From Tuctoria greenei (lineage: Eukaryota; Streptophyta; Magnoliopsida; Poales; Poaceae), in contig JAYESD010000012.1 in assembly GCA_036927565.1 (NCBI GenBank), positions 4,712,001 through 4,776,000 of the forward strand: DNA of 64,000 bases, read 5' to 3'. Below the pieces are notes generated by a model. The model ran no database searches and had not been told where the DNA came from. It saw only the letters and a list, made by a program, of their open reading frames with translations. Within the stretch, counting starts at the first letter, position 1; every line of letters begins with the position of its first letter. Below are positions 12,101 through 24,100 of this stretch, piece by piece. The translations under genes were made by a program, and so were the position numbers.

Positions 12101-15100
12101 ATAAAACGATACGATGTCATTTTATTGACTATTAAGATAAGAGTAAGAAGTATCATTCATACAATCTAGATCGCTATACTAAGTTGTAGTAGTAAGACGT
12201 GTCATTTTAAGGAATGTCATGTTCAGGGGGAGCATGGTAGGATGAGAGATTGTACAATCTCTCACTACCCGCTATTGTTGAATCATCGGTGTCTATGCCT
12301 AATGTTTCAACATATGTTGTTAGTTCTTCATCGGTGATAGAAAATAAGGCGAACTCAGTCTTTCGAGTCTATTAAGTTTGTTGTCACGAATGATGAAGAG
12401 CGACAACAGCCTCAACCTAAAGATAATGTGCAAATCATGATATCTATATGAGTGATTAAGTTCAAATGATGGGTGATCCCACCTCATTTGAAAATACTAT
12501 AAGAATATCTTAATCATCCGTATAGAGTAAATCCTGACAGGATGAGATGAGGTCCATAAACACCAACAAGATCGAAGATTTAGTAGGTATTCCTAAAGGA
12601 GCCAAAACAGTAGGCTTTAATGGGTCTGTAATGGGTCTACAAGATTGAGCGTGACTCCCGAGGAGAAATTAAGTTTAAGATCAGTCTTGTTGTGGGAAAC
12701 TTTACTCAACTAAGGATTCTTTTAGAATCATCAAACCATCAGTAGCGCATTATGACTTAGTTTTGTATCGAATGGATGCAAAATCACGTTCCTAAATTGG
12801 GATCTATACGAGGACGTGTGGGTGACATAATCGTAGAGTTTTGTCATCATGTGTAAGCAACTCTTGAGATAACACTTAGTGAAATCCATGTATAAGTAAA
12901 CGTTAAGAAATGTATCTCAAGAGCGATATGATAATCAGAAAGTTTTGGATTTTCATAAAGAATGAGAAGGACATTCACATGTATGTTAAGTGGCAAATGG
13001 TGTGTTACTTGCGAGTAATAATATCAATTTGTTATAAGAGATTAAGAGATTTGTCCTTCAACTCAGATGCAAATGCAGGATCTAGGTGAAGAATCCTACG
13101 TGCTAGGAATCAGAAATACACCAAGATAACTATAAAGGGGGTATTAGTTTTATCTCAGAAGGCATACAAATCGTACTCGAGAAGCACGACATGTATGCGA
13201 GTAAAATTTCACCTGCTTAGACAGTCAAGGATTGTAAGTTTGAGAATTTTGTATTTTGGGAACCAATAAGAGGTCAACCATATATATTCGGTTCCATACA
13301 CTTCTGCTGTCAGGAGTTTTGATGTATGCTCAATTAAGCATGTATCTTGACTTGATATTTTTAACCAGGATACTTGGCAGATGTTAGGCCTAACCAGCAG
13401 TTGATGACTGGTAGGCATTTTAAGAAATCATCTAAGAATGTGTGATGCACATAAGGCCTCATGTTAATGTGTTGTAAGTAAAACTCACTTGAGGTAGTGA
13501 GCTACTCAGTTTGTGTTTTTGCGAGTTGTGTGAATTCTAAGAATTCCACGTTGGTTTACACATCCAACCTCGCGAATGGAGCTATCCTATGGAACAACTC
13601 CAAACAAATCGTCACAACATCGTACACAATGCGTGTCGAATCTTGTTGCATGTTATGAAGCTGCCAAGTAGGCGATATATTCTTACCCGGTTTCAGGAGC
13701 GGTCGGCAGCACGCACCATTTAAGTTGCGCTTCGACAACAAGATCATAGCATCATACTCTCGCAACGACAAGTCGAGTAGAACTTTCAAACACATCAACA
13801 TTAAGTTTAGTGTTGTGAAAGTTAAAGTCCAGGATCACACCATCAGTATCAAGCATATAAGAATGAAGCAAGTGCTTGCAGTACGCCAACGAAAGGCTTT
13901 ACACCCAACGTGTTCAGTGAACACATAACATGCATGGATTTAAGACAAAGCATGTGAACTATCCTACATATTAAGGGGCCAACTGAGTGTAAGGTTATTT
14001 CTAAATGTGAGACGTATAGTGGTCGTCGAGTCAAGCAGTGTGTAACTGGTTGTTTTGATGTGTCGTGCCCTTTATGTCAAAGCATGAGGAAATAGACATT
14101 AAGTTCAGTTATTAAGTAAGTAAGTTGATAAGTTTACAATTTCGTCATCAAGAGGAAGAATGTTAGTGTTGATCCCGTGACCGGCATGGGCGTACCCATA
14201 CCGGGTTCGAGTCTTTCTCTCCCGTTGCACCCTGATGAGGGGTGGTTAACCAATCATGGATTGGTGGGCCCCCTCTCACACCCGTATATACATAGAAGGG
14301 CCATTGTTCCCTAACCGCCAATTAGAGGACCCTATCTCCATGTATGGGAAGTGAGGGGAAGGCCCCCAACGACGTCGCCGCCTCTGCTCCGCCTTCCCCA
14401 TCATGCCAACTGTCTACTCTCTCTCTCTTTCTCTCTCTCTCTGCTAGTTAATTCTGTAGTTGATTATGCTCTGGACATTTGATTCTTGATTAAAGCTAAG
14501 TTGGTTATGGATTAGCACCCGATTAGTGAGTGCCTAGTTGATTAGGTGAACCCTAACATACAACATTGGCCTGTTCAAATTTTAACCCAAAATATAAAGG
14601 ATTATAGACAAAACAAAATTTCTGCAATTAAAATGGTAAGTGAAGGATGGGTGGAGATAAAATGAGAGATATAGTAATCTTTTACCTCCATTGCTATTTT
14701 TGTCTTGGGATGGTAGGATCCCTTCTATTTTTGAGACGGTGAGAATATATGGTAAAAATTCACACCAATGGCCGCAAATTCTTAAAAATACAAAAGTTCA
14801 TGTTAGTACCTAGTGTTGAAAGCTCGAACACGATATGGGTATGGGAAAGGGAATTTGTAGCGAGTCTTTACCTTGCTTAATTTACAAGGAGGTTGATACA
14901 AACACAAGACCTCTAGGACACATGTGGAAAGACTATCACTGTGTAGGCCATTATGATTTTTTTTTAAAAAAAACTTTCAAATGTATAGATATTTTTACCC
15001 TTTTTTGTTCTTATGTTCTGGTTTCCATTTGTAACCCTTTAACAGCTAAACATGGAAAATTTGTAATGATGCAAGGTGCAATACTCAGTTGCAATTGTGT

Positions 15101-18100
15101 AAGGTGCATTATGACCAGTTGGCAGTCTAGTCGAGACCACCGCATCACTACATTATGAACACATTTCAAAAAGAGTAGATCACCACCACATCACTACATA
15201 TGAACACATTTCAAAAAGAGTAGATCCTTCTGACCATAGGTTGGACAATGCCCCCCCCCCCCCCCCCACACCCCCGGGCACAAATTACAGTACAGCACCG
15301 ACAGAAGACCATGACTAGTGCATGATGTTTCCATGTCAAGAATGCTTCCAAAGCCATAAAGGCCACAACTACGTTCTAAGTGCACCTTGAGGCAAGATGG
15401 TCTTAGGGAAGATGTTCTAAGTGCACACCCATAGACTTCTACTCACTTTTTCAAGCAAAACTAAGGTGTGAGGTCCCCTTGTTGGTCGCCATTAAAATGA
15501 ACTGCGGCACACATACGGTGGGTAATCATTTTTCTCAAACATTGGGATGGAAATAATATCGTTCATGAGAACACTAGCTTTTATATTTCACTCCCATCAA
15601 GCAAACTATGTCGTGAGAATGTTGTTTATGGTAGCTGAATATAGCACCAACTCACATGTGAAAGGGGTACTCAGTATTCTTGCAACATGGGATCACTTAC
15701 CATTATATTTTACCGCAAAATAGCAAACCATGCTTTTATAATGTCATTTTCGTGGCTAAATATAGCACACACTACAATAAAATAATTTATTTTCATGAGC
15801 TCACCGGGGCCCACAAAATTACTTATTATTTTCGTGAGTCTGATATCCGCCCACAAAAATACATGTTATTTTTGTGAGCCTTCTGTGGCTCAAGAAAATA
15901 AATTTATTTTCATGGAGGCCTACGAAAATACTTCATTTTCTCGTAGTGACGGTTCACACACTAATAGTGAGAGTGGCACTCAATATTATTGCAAGAGAGA
16001 CTCAAGTTTCATATCAGAATAAAATCCGTACTCCTTGGATGACTATGGAATAAGAATACATTTCTTATACAAAACGTTTTCGCACCAAAAGCCAAAGTGA
16101 AATCTCAAGTGGTTTTTGTTATGCACGCCCAGATACCCAGCCGCACTCAACAGAAAAGAAGATTAGATTAATTCAGTTTGAATAAAGATAGAGTTGTTAG
16201 ATCAACTCTGTTTAGATAAGATAAGGTTGTTGGCTAATCCTAACAACAAGGGCGCCTCTTGGGACTATGAGCTCCCTAGACTGTAATTCTGATCATCAAA
16301 AAATAAAGGAATTTCCTTATATGATGGTTTCTACCTTCGGTCACCGGTTTGGGGATCAGTCCAGCCCCGGTAACACTATCTCTAGCCAATCCATAATATT
16401 TAGTATCAAATTCAGTTCAGTATTAGATCGCCCAATGACCACCGTTGTACAAGGTCCTATGACCCTCGTCAAATTGCACACCAAGATGGATCTCATCATG
16501 GAAAAGCTGACTGCTATGGTAGTACTCGATGAGCAAGAGCAACATTATCTTGAGCAGCAGGCAATATCAGATAATTCGGATGAGAGAATCTCAGTCCCGT
16601 TTCTCAGCTGATCTCCATGCCCTCCACAGCCTCCGTGGCCACCAAACTTCTTCCCAATCACGTCAAATCCACTGCTGTCGCTGCCCAAGATATGCTAGAA
16701 GCACCACCACGGCAAGCATCCCTGTGACGCGCCTGCTCTGCTCATCAACTCTGCTCAAGGTGTGGGAGGCAACTCTGCTCGCCATCGCCCGTCTCCCCTT
16801 CACCGGGAAATCATTTGTTCTCGCCACGCCGACAGCTTCACAGTGTCCATGTCACCCTCGAATGGATCCGTGCCACCAGACCAAGATAGCTCGCGGAAGC
16901 TTCTCACGTCCGCGTTCGTGGAGCCTTGCTTCTCGCTGGCATCGGGCTCCGTGTGAGCCAGCTCTCCTACAACGCTTGGGTCACCTTCAGCAATCAGCTC
17001 GACACCAAGGAGGCCAACGCGCTGCTACAGGCGTGTCACAACGCTAGCATCTTCTTCAACGCCGAGATCTATGCCAACAGTTGTGCCAAGGAGATCTCTG
17101 TCACCATGCTCCAGGTGGCCGCCACACTCAACGTGCACCGCGCGAACAGGTGCGCAAACACTATCGGGTCCAATGTCATCTTCGACGACCGACACATGTT
17201 GCGGCCTCCACAAGCACCTGATTTCCTCGTACTCGCACCTCCATGTCAAGCTGGGAGACTAACCAGTGCCCTCGCCGTGGAGAACTTCCTGCTCGAGGAT
17301 GTCATCAGCGTTGCACGGCTGGACATGTTCTGGACATTCTACTTCGACAACTTCAACAGCCGCACCAGCGACACAATCTATGTCCATGTTCGCTGAGGTC
17401 TTCAACCTACTCAATTACAAAAGACTCAACTCGAGGACGAATTGATGTTGGGAAGAAGAAAAATGTTATTGTCGGTGGTTTGGAACCGGCAGATCTCCCG
17501 ACACTACTAAAGTGTTAGAGGAGTTTGATGTTCGGTGTGGGCGCGCGGAGATTCAAGAAGGTGAATTACAAATGACGCAGGAGACACAAGAGTTTACGTG
17601 GTTCGGGCCACCTGAGCGTAATACCCTACTCCAAGTGTTGTATTAGCTGTATGAGCTTGTACTGAGCGTCTAGGGAGCGTCTGTAGAGCGCATCTCTAGC
17701 GTCTGTGTAAACATCGTCGGCCTGTCCTTTTATAGTACAAGGGCAGGCCGTTACAAATTAGCCTGGCTCGACATGTGGCCCCGGCGGTTACTAGTATTAG
17801 TACTTATTCAACACGTTTAATTGCCCTTAATGACCGTGTAATGGGCTTTGACAGCACCGTTACTGGTAATTAAGGTCGTCCGATCATGTGTCATTAATAT
17901 GGTATTAATGACACTTAATCGGGTCTTGAAGTCCTTGAATTCCCTTTGAAGATCCGGAGCCATTGTGGAGTCTTCCGGAGGTTAGAGGCTGAAGATCCGA
18001 CGGTTGGACACGTGTCAGCACCGGAGCACACTGTGGAGAACAGACGGTTCCGGTGTTACCCGACACGTGTCAGCACCGGAGCTTCCCTCGGTCTGGGGTT

Positions 18101-21100
18101 AGGTCCGGGGGTGTCACTTCGGTACGTAGCCCGGAGCTTCCCCCTTTGCGGGTGGTAGCTACGGTTTGATAGTACATGTGGCATCCCTGGGGCTAACCAT
18201 GTTGGAGAAGCGGGTCCGGACATGTCTGACATGTGGGCCTCCGAAGGTCTTCAAATCAAGTAGATGACTTTCTCTTGAGATCTTTGCAATCCCAAGGGGT
18301 ATATGGTACCCAGGGTACCGACAGTGACCCCCTGGGCCCACCTTCGGGGAAGACCCCTTGGATGAAGTCATTCCGCCGGAGGTGGGTCCATCCTTCGACT
18401 TTTGAACTGAGTCTTCAAAGGTCTTCAGATGTGCCGTTCACGATGGTCTGGAGTTAAATCTTCGCCGCGTGGCATATCCCGTGTGCGGCAGGAGAGATCT
18501 TTGGCGTGCGGATCTCACGCAATTGAAGGTCGCCGGTTCCCGATACGAAAATCGTATCGGTTCCGCGCGCCTTGTCAGGCCGCCGCCTTCGGGCTTCCCG
18601 CCTCATGATGGCAACCGTTTTCCTGGGTAAGAACCTCAACTTGATCGTCGGGGTGGTCCCGGGCCCTCTTGTCATCGGCTGGGTGGAATTTTTTAGTGGT
18701 ATCTTTGACTTCCTTGCGGTTTCCATCCAAGCGTCTCAAGGACTTACTTAAGAAGGAAAGCGTGCACCGTTTGGGGTTCTTTACGCCTCTCATCTGATCT
18801 TGCGCTCAAACTCCCAACTTGTGCTTCGCTTTTCTTCTCTTGCCTAGCCGTGCCGCGATGGAGTTGGGTCTCCGCGAAAGTCGTTTGAAGACCGACGGCG
18901 ACCTGAAGAAGGTTCGGGCCCTCATGGGATGGTCCTCGGACTTCTTCAACCGCTCGGTCCGCGCCGATGGAGAGCTCCCGTTTGAGAAGGAGCACGCCGG
19001 CGAAATGGTGTACTTCTCCTCGTACGCCATGGTGGGGTTGATCCCACCTTTTCCCTCCTTTTTCTTGATGCTGCTAGACTTCTATGGTCTGCAGCTGTAT
19101 CACCTTGGCCCCCACTCTATTCTTCTTGTGCCCATCTTCGTCCACTTCTGTGAGATGTGGGTGGGCATCCCCTCCTGCATTGAACTCTTCCGGACCTTCT
19201 TCACCGTCCATACCACCGGCAGGAGCAATGAGTACCTTGGCTTCTACTACTTCGTGAAGTGCAAGAAGTGCCCATTCAAGTACCTCCGGTCGTTTCCCTC
19301 TGGGAAGTGGGATGACTGGAAGAAGGACTGGATAGTCGTCCGGGTGGAGGAGCACGAGAAGTTGGAGCTGCCCGAAGGCCTCCCCAGCATTGACACGATA
19401 ATCTGGAGTGAAGCTCCGGTGCTGGCGGAAGCCTTCAACCCTGCTTTGACCAGGATCCGCCAATGCGTGGAGGGAGGATTGACTCCTCAGGCGGTGTTTT
19501 GCAACTTCCTGGTCAACAGGTGGGCACCGCTGAAGAGGAGAGAGAAAGTCGCATGGGCCCTCAACAGCGTGATGGACGACGACCGGGTCGAGACCGGGCT
19601 TAAGTCCAACATGGTGGGGAAAACCTTGGAGTTTCACCTCAAGAAGTTCCAGCACGGCATCGACGTCGATGGTGACGACTTGACTCCGCCATCAGCTTTT
19701 CTCCCTCTGAACGTGGAAGTGGAGTTCAGCAGGGAGCTCCGGCGGAAGATGCCCGTGCTTGACGACCTTGGTGTCGTCGAGAGAAGATCAACCACCAGGG
19801 TGGCAATCCCCGGAATGCCCGAGGATGGCTCCGACCCTGCCCCGAAGCCGAGGGTCGAGGTCGTCGGCAAGGGCAAGGAGCTGGCGGACGAACCCGTGAG
19901 CCGGAAGAGGAAGCTGCAGTACGCCAACGGAAGGTCCGTCAGGCTCGCTACCTCTGCTTCGGCTCCTTCTCCCCGGAGGGGGAGGTCTTCTACAACTGCG
20001 GCGACTGTTCCCGCAGTGGGGTCCTCCCGGGGTGCTAGCTCCGGGCATGCGACTCCAGCACCGGGGCCGGTGGAGGCCTCTAGGTCCGGAGGTCCTTCCC
20101 GATCGAGGGGGGCCTCGAATAGGGAAACACTCGTGGCCGCAACGAGTTCTGGGGGGCCTTCCGGAGCTTCCACGCCGGCTATGACCAGCGCAGAACGCCC
20201 GGGAAAAAGGTTCCGCGCAAGCTGGTGCGGAAGCCTCCCAAGGTAATTTTTAATCTTTACCTTGGATAGTTGTTTAATTGTAGTAACTATTTTTTAAGTT
20301 TCTTCGTTCTTCATCTGCAGCGTCCCCAAGAAGGGGAGTGAGGCTCCACCCTCAGCCACAGCAGCTGAAGCCGTGAGGGTGGAAGCTTCTGCTCCTGTCC
20401 CGGTGCCACCCCAAGTGGTGGCTGAAGCCGCGACAGCTCCGGCGCCGGCTGTCATGATCATGGACCTCGACTCATCCCCTGAGGCTCCCTTGGTAGCGCC
20501 GGACCGCGGAAGTGAAGATGCGCCAGCGGCACCTGTCCCGGAGGTTGAAACTCCGGGTCTTGGTGCTGAGATGATGGAAGCTTCGGCTGTTGAGCCCGAG
20601 GAAGCTGTAATTCCGGCCCCAGAGCCAGAAATTGTCGAAGCTCAGGCGGTCGAGCCGGAGGTGATTGAAGTCCCGGCGTGTGCGTCGGATGTTGATGAAG
20701 TCCCGGCGGTTGGGCCAGCTACCTCAGAAGTACCGGCCGCAGAGCCGGTTGTTGTTGGAGCTCCGACCGTAGGGCCGATTGAGGATGAAGATCTTCCGGC
20801 TCCCGAGTCGATTGATGCAGAGGCGTCGGAGCTCGAGCCCCCATCGGAGGAGGTGCCAAGGCCGGAGCCAGAAGCGACCCCTGCTCCGGAAGTGACGACG
20901 TCGGAGGTACCCGCGGCTGAGCCGGAGTGCCCTGGTGAAGTCACTGGCCCCCTGTCTGAGGGGGTGAATGAAGACCTGGCGTCGGGGCCTTCCTCGATGG
21001 CGACTGAGGCCATCCCGGAGGACGGCCCTAGTGCCATGGAGACCCAGGGGACCACTCTTGTGGAGTGGGACCCGATTTTTGTTTCTGAAAACCCGCTGGA

Positions 21101-24100
21101 ACCAGCGGAGGAGACCCCAGCAGGTCCAGAACCTATCCCGTTGTCACTGTCTATTGACAACGCATGTTCCAGTCTGCGTCAAGTTCAACTGGCCTTCTTC
21201 CACGACAGCAAGGCTCTTGAAGAGGAGCGCCAAACCCTTAGGAGGTGGCGTAACCGGCTCTACTTCGAGGCCAAGCTGGCGCAGTCGAGGCTAGCGGATG
21301 ACAAGGAGTGGATCAAGCGGGAGAAGGTCCGCCTGGAATATTGGGGTAAATTATTGGATGACAGGGAGAGTATGACTCGCGCCCTCGACGCTCAATCCCG
21401 GAAGATCTACGATCAGGCCAAAGCAGCTAACAGTGCGGCCGATGAACGCCACGAAAGGCTTGAGGCCATTAACACTACACTCATCAAGCGCCGAGAGGCA
21501 CTTGAAGAGAGGGAGAAACGGCTCGAAGATGAAGAGCAGAAACTCCTAGAGCTGCGGGATGACGTCCTGAGGAGGGAGGAGGAGCTCTCCGAGAAGGTGG
21601 CTCTGGCTGACAAGGTGGCTCTGGCTCTGGAAGAGCGCTGCGTAGAGGAGGAGAAGAAGGCCTGGGTGCGAGGGCAGGAGCTCCATGAACGGGAGTGTGC
21701 CCTTGTGGCCAGGGAAAAGAAAGTGAGGGGCAGGGAGAAGGACCTGGTCGACCGCCGGAACAAGATCCACCTCCGGGAGGAGGAGCTCGGAAAACTCGAG
21801 AAGCGGGTTGCTGAGAAGATTCAGCAAAACGCCAAAGAAGTTGAGCGCCTCGCCCGTGAGAATTCCGAACTGGTGGCGGCCAGAAGATCCTTGGAAGAAT
21901 TGAAAGGCTTGAGGACTGCGGACTCCCTACAAATTTGGGAGTTCCTGGGCAAGGCCAACGACGCGTTGACACCGATGGGCTTCAGTCTCGTGCGCCCGGA
22001 TGATCCGGAGCCGGAGCCGGACCTAGCGTTGCAGGCGTTGAGCTCGGCAGGTAGCAAGCTCTCCAAGGTGGGCGATGTCATCGCGGACCAATTGGAGGTT
22101 GAGGGGCAATCCCTGGCAAAGAACATCGCAGAGTATGTGCTGACGTGCTACACCAGCCGGAACTCCCAATTTCCTCTGGACCCGGTGCTTGAAGGTCCCG
22201 TTGAAGGAGAAGGGGAAGCTGCCCGAGCCAACGTGTCGGAGGTTGCCCAGAAGGTCGCTCAATTCTTCCATAGGGTCTAGGACCATCTCCGTAGTTCCTA
22301 CTTGTATCCTCTCTTCTTCTTCCTTAATTTTGTAATCCCTTGTCTCTAGATGGATGAAATCCCCAAATTTTTGTGAATTTCACTTTTTGTCTTCAACACT
22401 TTTGTCTTCACTTGGCCCCCTGGTAGATGTACACAATTTGATTGTGAACATGTACCAAGAGGATATTGTGTGTTGTTGAAGACTCATTTGCTTCGAACTT
22501 GTAGAGTGTAGGTCCGAAGTCTTCGATAGTGAAGGCCCCCTAAGGTCAAACTGACTACCGTCGGAGCTTAGTAGCTCCGGCAATAGTCCCTATCAACGCA
22601 TAGAGCATCGATAGTTAGCCCTCCGGGTGTCGGAGCTTAGTAGCTCCGGCACTGGCCTTTGCCAACACGTAGCTTGTCGGCAGCAGACTCCACTTGTGGG
22701 GTCTTCTCACCATCTTTTGTTTTACATCGACGGCTGGCCCCCCTAGCTTTACCGGAGCTTGGTTGCTCCAGTGATGCTCGTTTTCAATACTTAACATCGA
22801 TTACAAGCCATCTAGAGGAGTCGGAGCTTTGTTAGCTCCGGCTTTTCTCCATCAACGTGGATTTTATTTTTCCTGCACACTGAAGTCCAGAAAAATAGTA
22901 AAATTCGTTTCTTGTCTATAACTTCGTCGCGGCTTACGATTCTCGAGAAAATTTTAGGTCAAAAGCGATTCTAAATGCAACCGAATGCGTTGCCTTTTCT
23001 TCCAGATTCAATTGTACTTGGACCCGCCTTACTTCGGCCTGCCGGGGTGTAGGTAGAGTGGCGTACTTAGGGTGCTTGACCAGGCTAAGTCGATAGCACA
23101 CTCCAGCCCTAGATTGGCTTGACGGCATTCAGGCGAGTGGGCCATGAATAATATTTGAATCCAAAAGAATGGACAATACAACTCGAATCGTATATGAACC
23201 GGTCGAACTAAAATTTCTTAAGAATTGCACGTCTTTGTTATAGACAAGAAAGAGAAAAATAAAAATGTTGAGCCTGTACAAAATGAATGCACGTGGAGTC
23301 TGTTTCACCTGAAGATGTCTTTCATTATAGGTCCGGGGTACAGGGGAAACAAGTATACTCTTAAGGTACGAAACCAGGCTAAGCGTGTTTAATTTCTCGT
23401 TTGTCCCAGGGTAGCTAGCCACACTTTTAGTTCTGAGACTGTGACAAGTGTTGCATGAACTTTGCGGACCTTCCGGGGAAGGTCCGGCTGTTCTCCCGGA
23501 GGAACTACCCGACTCTGTACAATGACTCTATAACATACACCTCAAGTTACTACAAACTCACCTCCGTGATATTAAGTGTAGAACTTACGGAGGTGCTCGA
23601 TGTTCCAAGGATTTAGGAGAGGTGTCCCATCCTCGGTAGCCAAGAGAACCCTTCCGGGACGGGATACTTTAATCACTCGGAAGGGTCCCTCCCAGCCGGG
23701 GGAGAGTTTGTTTAACCCTTCTCTGGATTGTATTCTTCGTAGCACCAGATCGCCTTCCTCGAGCTGTTGGTTGTGTACATGCCGCTGATGATAACGCCGT
23801 AGGGCTTGGCGATATCGGGCATTCCGAACAGCTGCTTGACACCTTCCCTCCTCAAGGAGGTCTAGGTCTTCACGCCGGGGCTGGTCCTGCGTGGCTTCGT
23901 CGAAGGTCCGGACTCGGAGTGAAGCCAAGGTGATTTCCGGAGGAAGGATTGCTTCAGCTCCGTACACCAGGAAGAAGGGTGTCTCTCCAGTTGACCGGTT
24001 TGGAGATGTCCTGTTGGCCCATAAAGTGGGCGGAAGTTCTTCAATCCAGTTGGCTCCATGTTTTTTCAAGCGCTCATAAGTGCGCGTTTTGAGTCCTTTA

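Larger units (their letters stand above)
7898..14565 (+). mobile_element. Old Copia element G
   Basis: The 5' LTR is 7898-8313 and the 3' LTR 14161-14565, both TGTTAGTGTTGATCCC...ACAACA. The target duplication TTGGC sits at 7893-7897 and 14566-14570. The PBS TTGGTATCATGAGCA follows the 5' LTR and a purine tract AAGAGGAAGAA precedes the 3' LTR. Gag, integrase, RT and RNase H remnants lie in order but carry many stops and frameshifts. The LTRs differ by several percent, so this is one of the older insertions in the gene. Confidence 0.9.

Noticed and set aside
20642..21160. 172-codon minus-strand frame, Ser/Gly/Thr-rich
   Set aside because: Shadow of the Pro/Ala/Glu repeat region of the antisense ORF on the plus strand.
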